6,537 bases of DNA from assembly GCA_005880075.1 (NCBI GenBank), contig VBJT01000216.1, forward strand, positions 1-6,537, given 5' to 3'. The position numbers and the translations under genes are program-made. This stretch comes from Chloroflexota bacterium. GTDB lineage: Bacteria; Chloroflexota; Dehalococcoidia; SM23-28-2; RBG-16-64-32. Of this stretch, positions 1 through 5,973 are shown piece by piece. The stretch's first letter is position 1. Each line of letters begins with the position of its first letter. Below the pieces are notes generated by a model. That model searched no databases. It was not told where the DNA came from and saw only the letters and a program-made list of their open reading frames with translations.

Positions 1-1
1 C

Positions 2-1522
2 AGCAACGCAATCGAAATGTCAGACTTCGTGGTCTTCATTATCACAATGATCGGTCTGGCAGTGGGTATCGACTACTCGCTGTTCATCGTTCAGCGCTAC
101 CGTGAGGAACGGGGACGCGGCCGGCAAAAGCTTGAGGCGATCGCGATGGCCGGGTCGACGGCGAGCCGCACGGTATTGTTCTCCGGCATGGCCGTGGCGA
201 TCGCCCTTGCGGGGATGCTAATCGTGCCGGACCCGGTCTTCCGGAGTTTCGCTGTAGGTGCGATTCTCGTGGTGGCGATCACGGTGCTGGCGGCGCTGAC
301 GCTGCTCCCCGCAGTGCTCTCGCTGCTGGGCGATCGCGTGAATTGGCTCACCTTGCCGTTCATCGGCAAACGGGGTGAGGTGAAGGGGACGGGCGGACTA
401 TGGGGTCTTACGACCAGGGTCGTAACGGCCCGGCCAGTCATCAGCGTGCTTCTGTCGGCAGGCCTGCTCGTGGCCCTGGCCCTGCCGGTCTTCAGCATCA
501 ATCTTGGCACCGTCGGGATCAGTACGCTGCCGGGAGAAAGCGACCCGCGGCACGCGTTCGACGTGCTGAACCGAGAGTTTTCGGACGGTGTGCTGACGGC
601 GGATATCGTTGTTGACTCGCCAAACGTGAATACCCCGGAGGTGCAGGACAGGATCGACCAATTGGTCGCGGCCTTGAACCATGATGGGTTCTTCGGCGCC
701 TCGACGGTCGAAACGAACGAGAGCCGGGACCTGGCACTGATAACAGCGGCGATGCCCGGAGACTTCTCGAGCCGTGAGTCGAAGTCGGCACTTGAGCGCC
801 TGCGCGGCGACTACATTCCGACAGCCTTCCATGGCGATACGGCAAGAGTCTATGTTGGTGGGCCGACTGCAGAAAACGTCGATTCAGTGCAGGTTCAGAA
901 GGATTATCTGCCGTTCGTGTTCGCCTTCGTGCTCGGGCTGAGTTTCCTGCTGCTGCTCGTGGCCTTCCGTTCGATCGTGGTGCCGGCCAAGGCGGTGGCA
1001 CTGAACTTGCTGTCAGTGGGCGCCGCCTACGGAATCCTGGTACTGGTCTTCCAGGAAGGAATTGGAACGAGTCTGCTCGGATTCCAGAAGTCCCCGGTGA
1101 TCGAGTCATGGCTCCCGCTGTTCCTGTTCGCCATCCTGTTTGGGCTCTCCATGGACTATCACGTCTTCCTGCTCAGCCGAATCAAGGAGCGGTACGACGA
1201 GACCGGCGACAACCGGAGTGCGGTGGCCTACGGGCTGCGGCAGACCGCGAGCATCATCACGGGCGCGGCACTGATCATGGTGGCCGTGTTCGCAGGCATG
1301 GCTTCCGGCAACCTGGTGATCTTCCAACAAGTCGGCTTTGGCTTGGCGGTAGCAATCCTGATTGACGCCACAATTATCCGCATGGTGCTGGTGCCGGCGA
1401 GTATGGAGCTGCTGGGGGATTGGAACTGGTACTTCCCGCGATGGCTGGCATGGTTGCCCGATGTTCGTATCGAACGCGAGCCTGAACCGATCGGCGGTCT
1501 TGTTCCGGCCACAATTGATTAG
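2..1522 (+). CDS. MMPL/RND-family transporter, C-terminal part (5' end outside window)
   Basis: This is an inner-membrane, proton-driven exporter of the MMPL branch of the RND superfamily (MmpL/YdfJ-like); the substrate is unknown. The frame is open to the window edge (S-N-A-I-E precedes the ATG at 17), and family members usually run about 700 residues or more, so roughly 200 N-terminal residues (first membrane helix and first periplasmic domain) are probably missing. Numbering from the ATG at 17: GIDYSLFIVQRYRE (17-30) is the conserved TM4 block with the D19-Y20 pair. Further membrane segments lie near 53-70, 78-104 and 137-160. A soluble domain spans about 162-297, followed by helices near 299-317 and 322-345. 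The second-half D380-Y381 pair lies in LSMDYHVFLLSR, and two more helices lie near 411-431 and 437-460. Both Asp-Tyr pairs, which form the proton relay in MmpL3, are intact. The gene ends at TAG 1520-1522 just before a strong hairpin. Confidence 0.93.
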   Translation, partial: SNAIEMSDFVVFIITMIGLAVGIDYSLFIVQRYREERGRGRQKLEAIAMAGSTASRTVLFSGMAVAIALAGMLIVPDPVFRSFAVGAILVVAITVLAALTLLPAVLSLLGDRVNWLTLPFIGKRGEVKGTGGLWGLTTRVVTARPVISVLLSAGLLVALALPVFSINLGTVGISTLPGESDPRHAFDVLNREFSDGVLTADIVVDSPNVNTPEVQDRIDQLVAALNHDGFFGASTVETNESRDLALITAAMPGDFSSRESKSALERLRGDYIPTAFHGDTARVYVGGPTAENVDSVQVQKDYLPFVFAFVLGLSFLLLLVAFRSIVVPAKAVALNLLSVGAAYGILVLVFQEGIGTSLLGFQKSPVIESWLPLFLFAILFGLSMDYHVFLLSRIKERYDETGDNRSAVAYGLRQTASIITGAALIMVAVFAGMASGNLVIFQQVGFGLAVAILIDATIIRMVLVPASMELLGDWNWYFPRWLAWLPDVRIEREPEPIGGLVPATID

Positions 1523-1526
1523 GCGA

Positions 1527-1554
1527 TTGGGGGCGGCGAGTAAGCCGCCCCCAA
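1527..1554 (+). terminator. Rho-independent-like terminator of the MMPL gene
   Basis: A perfect 11-bp stem (TTGGGGGCGGC at 1527-1537 pairing with GCCGCCCCCAA at 1544-1554) closes a 6-nt loop and begins five bases after the MMPL stop codon. The tail that follows (AACACTTATTCTTCG) is only moderately T-rich, so it is a strong hairpin with a weak U-tract. That is common in high-GC actinobacteria. Confidence 0.72.
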
Positions 1555-1836
1555 AACACTTATTCTTCGTCTAGATGCTTGACGTAATGCTTTCGAAGCT
1601 AAGCAACAACCGTACAATTGGGCAACTGCACATTAATCTCGTCGTGAAGGCCAGTTGACGCCTTGGCAATTCGTCCTAAGGACCTCCGTCGGCGTCGATG
1701 TGTACACGAAGGTTGGCATTCTCAAATTCTAGACTGGGCTCTAAGCGCGAACACGAAGATCCATCGCGATAAACTACGTCCGAGGCCCCCGCCGGTGACA
1801 ACGCTGGCCGTTGGGTAGTCATGGAGGATACGAGGT
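1555..1836. other. Non-coding stretch upstream of the small metallopeptidase gene
   Basis: I see no convincing coding sequence on either strand. It probably holds the promoter and 5' leader of the gene at 1837. Visible elements are TTGACG at 1579-1584 and TACAAT at 1613-1618 (28 bp apart, too far to form one sigma-70 promoter), an interrupted inverted repeat GTCCT-A-AGGAC at 1673-1683, and the 8-bp palindrome GTGTACAC at 1700-1707. None can be assigned to a known regulator from sequence alone. The region is less G+C-rich to the eye than the flanking genes. Confidence 0.55.
1673..1683. repeat. Short perfect inverted repeat, possible operator
   Basis: The arms GTCCT (1673-1677) and AGGAC (1679-1683) flank a single central A, about 155 bp ahead of the metallopeptidase start. 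This compact dyad could be half of an operator, but an 11-bp dyad is also expected by chance in several kilobases of DNA. No regulator is assigned. Confidence 0.2.
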
Positions 1837-2268
1837 ATGCGCATCGCCGACATCTACCGAAAGGACATCTGGAACCAGGTCGCCTACCTTGGCGAAGATA
1901 ATGACCTTCGAAGTGTGATAGGCGATACCATCGGCCGCCTTCCGGACGATGCGCTATTGCTGGCTGCCGATAGGTGTGTGTTTGTTTCCGTCGGCCGCAC
2001 GGTGGAGGGAATGACGCTCCCCGGGGATGTTCTTCAGCGTGTCGACGAGGATGACCCCACCTGGCTGATCTTGCTGGACGACCGGATCATGGATACTAAG
2101 GAGGCGGACGATGTTGAGAGCGTGATCGCGCACGAGATAGCGCACGCATTTCTCGGACATAATCGGATGACTGACGACGGCGACCGATCCGTCGAGATCG
2201 CGACCTGTAAGCTGGTTCGCGAGTGGGGGTTCGAGGGTTCCGGCACCGACGAGTCCCGCCACCACTAG
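1837..2268 (+). CDS. Small zinc metallopeptidase-like protein (gluzincin, HExxH...E)
   Basis: A 143-residue protein without signal peptide or membrane segment, so probably cytoplasmic. The metal site is clear: H99-E-I-A-H103 followed by FLGH (105-108), with a candidate third ligand E120 seventeen residues after H103 and a closing EWGF (129-132). HEIAHAxLGH, a downstream glutamate in an ExxA context and then a W-G-F helix end recall ImmA/IrrE-like and other minimal zincins. However, residues 1-95 (rich in Asp, with WLILLDD at 76-82) do not let me name a family. The ATG is supported by GGAGG at 1823-1827, nine bases upstream. It stands alone after a non-coding stretch and converges on the ATPase gene. 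The substrate is unknown. It could be a regulator-cleaving protease or a structural zinc protein. The coding call is firm; peptidase activity is inferred from the motif. Confidence 0.8.
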   Translation: MRIADIYRKDIWNQVAYLGEDNDLRSVIGDTIGRLPDDALLLAADRCVFVSVGRTVEGMTLPGDVLQRVDEDDPTWLILLDDRIMDTKEADDVESVIAHEIAHAFLGHNRMTDDGDRSVEIATCKLVREWGFEGSGTDESRHH

Positions 2269-2270
2269 GC

Positions 2271-2288
2271 GTCGCTTGCAAAAGCGAC
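2271..2288 (+). terminator. Small stem-loop just after the metallopeptidase gene
   Basis: GTCGCTT (2271-2277) pairs perfectly with AAGCGAC (2282-2288) around a GCAA tetraloop of the stable GNRA class, starting two bases after the stop codon. No T-tract follows, so it may be a weak terminator or a 3'-end stabilising hairpin rather than a classical intrinsic terminator. Confidence 0.35.
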
Positions 2289-2359
2289 CAGAAGCCTCAG
2301 GGACTCCCGCCGCTACGGACGAATATACACGAAGCGTTTCCGTCGACAGAAGCGACCAG
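2282..2359. repeat. 10-bp direct repeat in the convergent intergenic region
   Basis: AAGCGACCAG occurs at 2282-2291 and again at 2350-2359, 68 bp apart, between the convergent metallopeptidase and ATPase genes. The first copy overlaps the right arm of the stem-loop. Both are followed by a similar sequence (AAGCCT and CTGCCT). I see no gene in 2269-2437 and no third copy. Confidence 0.3.
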
Positions 2360-2437
2360 CTGCCTGACGAGGCATCGGGTCGACTTGACCGTCCAAACCA
2401 GTCCGGGTCTGCACCTAACTCGCCCACGCTATCCAAA

Positions 2438-2638
2438 CTATTTTTGAAACGAAAGTGGCGAAATCCGCAATAGCCATTTCACGATCTGGGTAGCGGTGGT
2501 GGTGAGGCGGCTGGTCGTTCCTATCCTCACCCGCTCAGTCGGGACCTCCGAGGGCCTCTGGAAGCGACGCTTCTGCGCGACGTAAGTCTCCCAGCGGGCG
2601 TCCGAAGGACCGTTATGGCGGGCGAAGCGTCGCTTGAG
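2438..2638 (-). pseudogene. Displaced C-terminal tail of the APH/ATPase gene (frameshifted)
   Basis: In the frame next to that of the ATPase gene, the minus strand reads L-K-R-R-F-A-R-H-N-G-P-S-D-A-R-W-E-T-Y followed by about 45 more residues, ending at 2438-2440. The R-x-x-R...P-S-D-A-R-W pattern and the following Q-K-R-R-F are what I expect right after the 'FACVLL' strand in AAA_33-type P-loop kinase domains, where such arginines form the lid. The codons look coding and there is no start or binding site of its own, so this is the severed tail of the preceding gene. In the intact frame the protein would be about 541 residues, in keeping with the fused family's usual length of somewhat over 500. 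Confidence 0.75.
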
Positions 2639-4067
2639 CGAGCAAGACACACGCAAATTGGGCACCGGTCTCTTTGGCCAGGCGCAACGCAGCCTTGCGG
2701 TGTGACCTGCGGATGAACGACGCATCGAGGATGACTGAACGGCCCACCAGCAGAAGCGGACGCGCTCGTGTGAGAAGCACTGCATAGGTGCGGTCGGTGA
2801 AGTCGCGAGCGTATATGCCCTTGCCGAACGGCTCATAATGGTGTTCCTCCGAAGCCATTCCGGCCATCTCCTTCCGTACGATATCCGATGAAAGTAACGT
2901 GAATCCTGTACGATCGGCGACACTCCGGGCGAGTGTAGATTTGCCGGTGCCTGGCAGACCGCAAGTGATGATGAGCAACGCCGGAGGGAATTCACTCGCG
3001 TATCGGCAGGCGAGGTCGAAGTATCGCCGGGCGGCTTTTCGGGCCGCGCGCCGCTTAAGTATGGGGACCTCGGACTCGGTAACCAGAAGTCCCTCCACTT
3101 TCGCCCGCACACAGGCGTTATAGCACTTGTAGAAGCCGATCACCTCTGCTAGGTCCCTATCGCCGGACAAACGAACGTATTCGTGAACAAAAGCGTCTGC
3201 GAGGTGCGGGTGGCCTCGGTAATCTAGATCCATCGCCAGGAAGCCCACGTCCCGGGCAACATCGACTAGGCGGATGCGTCGGCTGAACTCGACGCAATCG
3301 AAGATGCAGACACCGTCTACAAAACATACAGCGTCTGAGCGTAGATCACTGTGGCACTCCCGAATTCGCAGCTGGGTGACGCGTCGCTCCAGGACTGCAT
3401 ACTTACGAGCGAAGAACGCTTCTCCGAAGCAGCGGAGAATCCGGTCCTGCTCCGCCGTCAGCGTTCGGCCGACTGAGGGTGCCCATTGATCGAAGTTTTC
3501 CCTCCAGGCGTACCTGATTGCCCGATCGCCCGCGCGCGCACTGAGTTTGCTCGTCTCCGCATTCGCATGAAATGCCGCCAGCCGCGCTGCCACGGAACGG
3601 ATCATGCGATCGTCAACGGCGCCGTTCTCGAGCAGCCGGTTCATCATTCGCTCCTCGGGAAGGCGCCGCATCTTGACGGCGTACTCCATGGTGTGGCCGC
3701 GGCCCGTGAATGACACGCTGTCGTTATGGCTACGAATCGCGACGACGTCGAGGTAAGTGTCTGCGCAGAGCCGCGAATTGAGCCGCACCTCCTGGCGGCA
3801 GTAGTAGCGCCGCTTGGCCAACGTCGTGTAGTCGAGGAAGCCGAAATTAACGGGCTTCTTGATCTTGTAAACGTAGTCGCCCGCCAGAAGAACGTAGGAG
3901 ATGTGCGTTTGCACGAGCTCGACGCTTGGTGCTGGATGTGGATACACGGAAGGGTTTAGCAGAGCGCGGATGAGCGGTGGCAATTGAAACTTGGGCACGG
4001 AATAAGGGTCTTGTCGGAGCGGCAGAACGTCAAGAGTCGGGGCCTTGGAAATTGACTCCGCGGTCAT
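2613..4067 (-). CDS. Fused aminoglycoside-phosphotransferase-like / P-loop ATPase (Rv2004c type), frameshifted near 3' end
   Basis: This 484-residue cytoplasmic protein has a kinase-like N-terminal half joined to a P-loop kinase/AAA_33 domain. The Brenner-type catalytic loop is H239-S-D-L-R (D241 is the presumed catalytic base, with Ser where HGDL is usual). The metal-binding Asp is D257 in FDCVEF, followed by R...DVARDVGFLAMDLD. Walker A is GLPGTGKST (370-378), preceded by strand LLIITC and followed by SSDIVRKEM, the usual S/T-D-x-x-R block of small-molecule kinases. The ATG at 4067 is chosen because AGGA lies six bases upstream (4074-4077). The in-frame stop at 2613 truncates the domain before its lid arginines, which continue in the neighbouring frame to 2438. 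In M. tuberculosis the homologue is DosR-regulated beside a USP gene; its physiological substrate is unsettled. Confidence 0.88.
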   Translation of the reverse strand: MTAESISKAPTLDVLPLRQDPYSVPKFQLPPLIRALLNPSVYPHPAPSVELVQTHISYVLLAGDYVYKIKKPVNFGFLDYTTLAKRRYYCRQEVRLNSRLCADTYLDVVAIRSHNDSVSFTGRGHTMEYAVKMRRLPEERMMNRLLENGAVDDRMIRSVAARLAAFHANAETSKLSARAGDRAIRYAWRENFDQWAPSVGRTLTAEQDRILRCFGEAFFARKYAVLERRVTQLRIRECHSDLRSDAVCFVDGVCIFDCVEFSRRIRLVDVARDVGFLAMDLDYRGHPHLADAFVHEYVRLSGDRDLAEVIGFYKCYNACVRAKVEGLLVTESEVPILKRRAARKAARRYFDLACRYASEFPPALLIITCGLPGTGKSTLARSVADRTGFTLLSSDIVRKEMAGMASEEHHYEPFGKGIYARDFTDRTYAVLLTRARPLLLVGRSVILDASFIRRSHRKAALRLAKETGAQFACVLLAQATLRPP

Positions 4068-4073
4068 CCAAGG

Positions 4074-4077
4074 TCCT
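4074..4077 (-). promoter_or_regulatory. Ribosome binding site deciding the APH/ATPase start
   Basis: On the minus strand AGGA stands six bases before the ATG at 4067. The alternative in-frame TTG at 4085 sits next to the terminator stem and has no comparable site, so the ATG is preferred. Confidence 0.6.
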
Positions 4078-4085
4078 GAACGCAA

Positions 4086-4127
4086 CAGCGGGGAGGTGAG
4101 TCGTTTCTTGACCCTACCTCCCCGCTG
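4086..4127 (-). terminator. 12-bp hairpin between the membrane-protein gene and the APH/ATPase gene
   Basis: CAGCGGGGAGGT (4086-4097) is the perfect complement of ACCTCCCCGCTG (4116-4127), with an 18-nt loop. On the minus strand it lies 21 bases after the membrane-protein stop (4149-4151) and is followed by TTGCGTTC, a poor U-tract. It most likely ends the membrane-protein transcript. It lies only eight bases upstream of the ATPase Shine-Dalgarno site, so any read-through message would carry a stable stem right beside the ribosome entry point. It could therefore also reduce ATPase translation. Confidence 0.62.
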
Positions 4128-4148
4128 CTCGGAGGGACACCAGCGGGA

Positions 4149-4892
4149 CTACATCGTCTGTGTGCTCTTAGCGAGCTTTGCCTGCTTGCCGCCGTTCCGC
4201 TGGCTGGCGAGCTCAGCTGCGTAGTAGACCGCGGGCGCGAGGAAGAGCACAAACGTTGCTCCGATCGCCACCATGAAAAACCCCATCCCGATCACCAGAT
4301 CGGAGACCTTGAAGCCCATGACCGCCACGCCGAGACTTGTGCGCAGGAAGGCCGAGGTCTGAGCGGTGGTGCGCAGCGGGTTGGCGACCGGGGCGCCGCT
4401 GGCGTCGGTCGCAGCCGCCTTCTTGTCGCTGGTCCAGGCCCGGATCGGCTTGCCGCTTGCGTCCTGTGCCGCCAAGCCCTGGTCTGTCGTGGTGATGACC
4501 GGCGTCCCACTTGCATCCTTCGCGGCCAGAGCCGCGTCCTGGGTCGTGTCCCCGTTTGGTGTGATGTATGCGCCATTGGGCAAAACGTAGTTGCCCTCAG
4601 GGAGCAGGTACTGGCCCATCTCCGCGTACAGATATCCACCGGTGGAGGTCAGCGTGTGGTGGAGGATAGCATCGGACTGGGCGTCTGCCTTCGCCGCCGA
4701 GTCGACGGTCTGACCGCCGAATGCCGGAGCGTCCGCAGAGACCGAGATGTCCTCCTGAACGATCGAGTCGCGGAGATCGTTGTGTGCGTTGCGACCCTCG
4801 CGGACCATATAGAGACCGCCACCAACAAAAGCGACGCCGAGAACGATTGGCGCGAGCCAGAACCAGTGCCTCGCTAGGTTGAAGATCTTCAT
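4149..4892 (-). CDS. Two-pass membrane protein, actinobacterial 'LigA-type' family with repeat insertion
   Basis: A 247-residue protein with an N-terminal hydrophobic helix (about 11-30) and a second near 198-224 ending in a Lys-rich tail. The core matches, from memory, a family of small actinobacterial membrane proteins often mislabelled 'aromatic ring-opening dioxygenase LigA'. Its hallmarks here are EDISVSADAPAFGGQTVD (47-64), an AQSDAI..H segment (71-79), TGGYLYAEMG (84-93), and FLRTSLGVAV before the second helix. The true function is unknown and I see no dioxygenase signature. Residues 94-170, between YAEMG and NPLRTT, appear to be an added block of short repeats facing the same side as the rest of the loop, presumably outside the cell. 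The start is supported by GAGGAGG eight bases upstream. It is transcribed divergently from the flavodoxin-USP-dodecin operon and ends at a hairpin. Confidence 0.85.
   Translation of the reverse strand: MKIFNLARHWFWLAPIVLGVAFVGGGLYMVREGRNAHNDLRDSIVQEDISVSADAPAFGGQTVDSAAKADAQSDAILHHTLTSTGGYLYAEMGQYLLPEGNYVLPNGAYITPNGDTTQDAALAAKDASGTPVITTTDQGLAAQDASGKPIRAWTSDKKAAATDASGAPVANPLRTTAQTSAFLRTSLGVAVMGFKVSDLVIGMGFFMVAIGATFVLFLAPAVYYAAELASQRNGGKQAKLAKSTQTM
4383..4529 (-). repeat. Coding repeat: three DASGxP units of 18-19 residues
   Basis: Within the membrane protein, DASGTPV (126-132), DASGKPI (144-150) and DASGAPV (163-169) recur at 18- and 19-residue spacing. Each is preceded by an Ala-rich AAKD/AAQD/AATD element and the first two are followed by a Thr/Ser-rich stretch. 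The DNA copies have diverged in their synonymous positions, which points to an older duplication kept under protein-level selection. Confidence 0.75.
4548..4604 (-). repeat. Coding repeat: 7-residue P-x-G units
   Basis: Residues 97-115 of the membrane protein read LPEGNYV, LPNGAYI, TPNGD. Pro (98, 105, 112) and Gly (100, 107, 114) fall exactly every seven residues, and Tyr recurs at 102 and 109. This suggests a short stack of beta-turns or a small beta-roll just before the DASGxP repeats. Confidence 0.7.
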
Positions 4893-4900
4893 CTGATTTA

Positions 4901-4907
4901 CCTCCTC
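4901..4907 (-). promoter_or_regulatory. Ribosome binding site of the membrane-protein gene
   Basis: GAGGAGG on the minus strand, eight bases before the ATG at 4892, is a near-ideal Shine-Dalgarno site and fixes the start. Confidence 0.75.
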
Positions 4908-4970
4908 TTCTCTGTCATCAAGCTAAGCATCTGCTGCTTGCCCGCGCAGTTGCCGGATGGTCTGTGTTCC

Positions 4971-4986
4971 CCCTGCCGAAAGTCCT
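4971..4986 (-). promoter_or_regulatory. Candidate degenerate DosR/DevR-like box in a divergent promoter region
   Basis: Read on the minus strand the site is AGGACTTTCGGCAGGG. Actinobacterial DosR sites follow a GGGAC-NNNN-GTCCC-like pattern with GGGACTTTCGGCCC-type variants, which this resembles in its first ten positions except one. It lies 79 bases from the membrane-protein start and 84 from the flavodoxin start, so it could serve both directions. The right half-site is poor and I see no clear -10/-35 pair in 4893-5069, so this rests mostly on the stress-gene context. Confidence 0.3.
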
Positions 4987-5058
4987 AACTCACTACTCCA
5001 CATGGCACTCGCCCATGCTGGTTAGCCATCAGTAGGTTGGGCTTGGACGAGAATGAGA

Positions 5059-5063
5059 GGAGG
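5059..5063 (+). promoter_or_regulatory. Ribosome binding site deciding the flavodoxin start
   Basis: GGAGG sits six bases before the ATG at 5070. The protein from that ATG begins directly with the flavodoxin first strand (MKVLVTVATKHGST), whereas the in-frame TTG at 5037 would add eleven charged residues lacking family support. Confidence 0.7.
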
Positions 5064-5069
5064 CAAAGG

Positions 5070-5579
5070 ATGAAGGTTCTAGTCACAGTCGCGACGAAGC
5101 ACGGAAGCACGCGCGAGATCGCCGAGATGATTGCCGACGAATTGCGGGCGTCCGGTCTGGAAGTCGACGTGCGCGAAGCTGGCTCTGTAATAGAGATCAC
5201 CAGCTACGAGGCGGTGGTCCTTGGGAGTGCTGTCTATACGGGGGGTTGGCTCGCGGATGCCACACGTTTCGCGCACGCTCACGGCCCGGCTCTGCGAAAG
5301 ATGCCTGTCTGGCTCTTCAGCAGCGGGCCAATTGGAGTTGACGACGCGAAGCTGCTCGACGATCCGCCTGAAACCCCCGAGCTTTTCAAGCTGACGCAGG
5401 CGCGAGAACACAGGCTCTTCGGCGGCAAACTCGACAAGGAAAGCCTGGACCGCTTCGACCAGTATGTAGCCAGGGTCGTCCAGGCGCCGGAGGGTGACTT
5501 TCGGGACTGGGATGCGGTGCGCGCCTGGGCGCGCCGCATAGCGTCGTCTCTGGCAGGAGTGCAAACTCAGACGAGGTGA
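5070..5579 (+). CDS. Flavodoxin-domain protein, HemG-like (Flavodoxin_5 family)
   Basis: A 169-residue soluble FMN-binding redox protein of the flavodoxin type that includes menaquinone-dependent protoporphyrinogen oxidase (HemG, about 180 residues). Visible elements are first strand VLVTVAT and FMN-phosphate loop T9-KHGST-REIA (10-18), GSAVYTGGWL (52-61) as the second flavin loop, LFSSGPIG (82-89), HRLFGGKLD (114-122) and the C-terminal FRDWDAVRAWA (144-154). The last two blocks are typical of the Flavodoxin_5 branch. No membrane anchor is seen. It may reduce a quinone- or heme-pathway partner, but actinobacteria usually make heme by another oxidase, so a general redox role is as likely. It is the first gene of an operon, with 13 bases separating it from the universal stress protein gene and that gene's Shine-Dalgarno site overlapping its stop codon region. 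Confidence 0.88.
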   Translation: MKVLVTVATKHGSTREIAEMIADELRASGLEVDVREAGSVIEITSYEAVVLGSAVYTGGWLADATRFAHAHGPALRKMPVWLFSSGPIGVDDAKLLDDPPETPELFKLTQAREHRLFGGKLDKESLDRFDQYVARVVQAPEGDFRDWDAVRAWARRIASSLAGVQTQTR

Positions 5580-5592
5580 GGAGGAGTACAGC

Positions 5593-5973
5593 GTGATAGA
5601 GAAGATACTCGTGCCTCTCGACGGCTCGAAGGCCGCCGAGGCAGTGCTCCCATACGCCGAGCACATAGCGACGGCCGCGAACGCAAGCATCCTCCTGCTT
5701 GCCGCCGTAGATAAGCCGCGAGACTGGGGTGAAGACACTGGCGACGATCTCAAGGGCGAGCGTCGTGAGGCCGAGTCATATCTCCGCATGATTCAGGCCC
5801 GGCTTGCGTCCGCCACGGGCAAAGATGTTGAGATCGAAGTAGCGGTATCGGCGCCGCCGGCCGAAGCTATCCTGGCGACCAACGAGAAAATGCGGCCGGA
5901 TCTGATTGCAATGCGCGGCCAAGCTGCTTCACGCCACGCAGACACCGATGCTTGTCGTTCGGCCCCCCGCTGA
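5593..5973 (+). CDS. Universal stress protein, first domain, truncated by an internal deletion
   Basis: The first UspA domain of what should be a tandem-domain universal stress protein. IEKILVPLDGSKAAEAVLPYA (residues 2-22) carries the strand-1 Asp that contacts ATP in ATP-binding family members; AEAILATNEK and PDLIAM follow at 90-107. At residue 107 the domain should continue with the nucleotide loop G-x-x-G-x9-G-S/T, but it runs into RGQAASRHAD and stops at 5971-5973. The expected remainder (AAKLLHATQTPMLVVRPP) is found at once in the neighbouring frame, so about 16-17 codons appear deleted. The start is GTG at 5593 with GGAGG at 5580-5584, eight bases upstream. As it stands the 126-residue product lacks the ATP loop and last strand and is probably misfolded. 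Confidence 0.8.
   Translation: MIEKILVPLDGSKAAEAVLPYAEHIATAANASILLLAAVDKPRDWGEDTGDDLKGERREAESYLRMIQARLASATGKDVEIEVAVSAPPAEAILATNEKMRPDLIAMRGQAASRHADTDACRSAPR

Noticed and set aside
1778..1789. Possible DosR-like site upstream of the metallopeptidase (minus strand GGGGCCTCGGAC)
   Set aside because: Only the left half-site fits and the right half has GAC in place of GTC, so the match is at chance level.
2223..2473. Plus-strand open frames running across the convergent intergenic region
   Set aside because: They overlap the end of the metallopeptidase gene, have no binding site, and their translations show no domain-like pattern.
2630..2650. Programmed ribosomal frameshift in the APH/ATPase gene
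   Set aside because: There is no slippery heptamer or clear downstream pseudoknot. A tandem GAGC duplication explains the frame change more simply.
4068..4085. Upstream TTG start (4085) for the APH/ATPase gene
   Set aside because: The ATG at 4067 has AGGA at the right distance, while the TTG abuts the terminator stem and adds six residues with no family support.
5037..5069. TTG start giving an 11-residue longer flavodoxin
   Set aside because: The extension is charged, precedes the canonical first strand, and lies over the GGAGG site that serves ATG 5070.
5079..5789. Long antisense open frames opposite the flavodoxin and USP genes, and similar frames opposite the MMPL gene
   Set aside because: They arise from G+C-rich third positions of recognisable genes, have biased Arg/Ser/Pro composition, and show no motifs.
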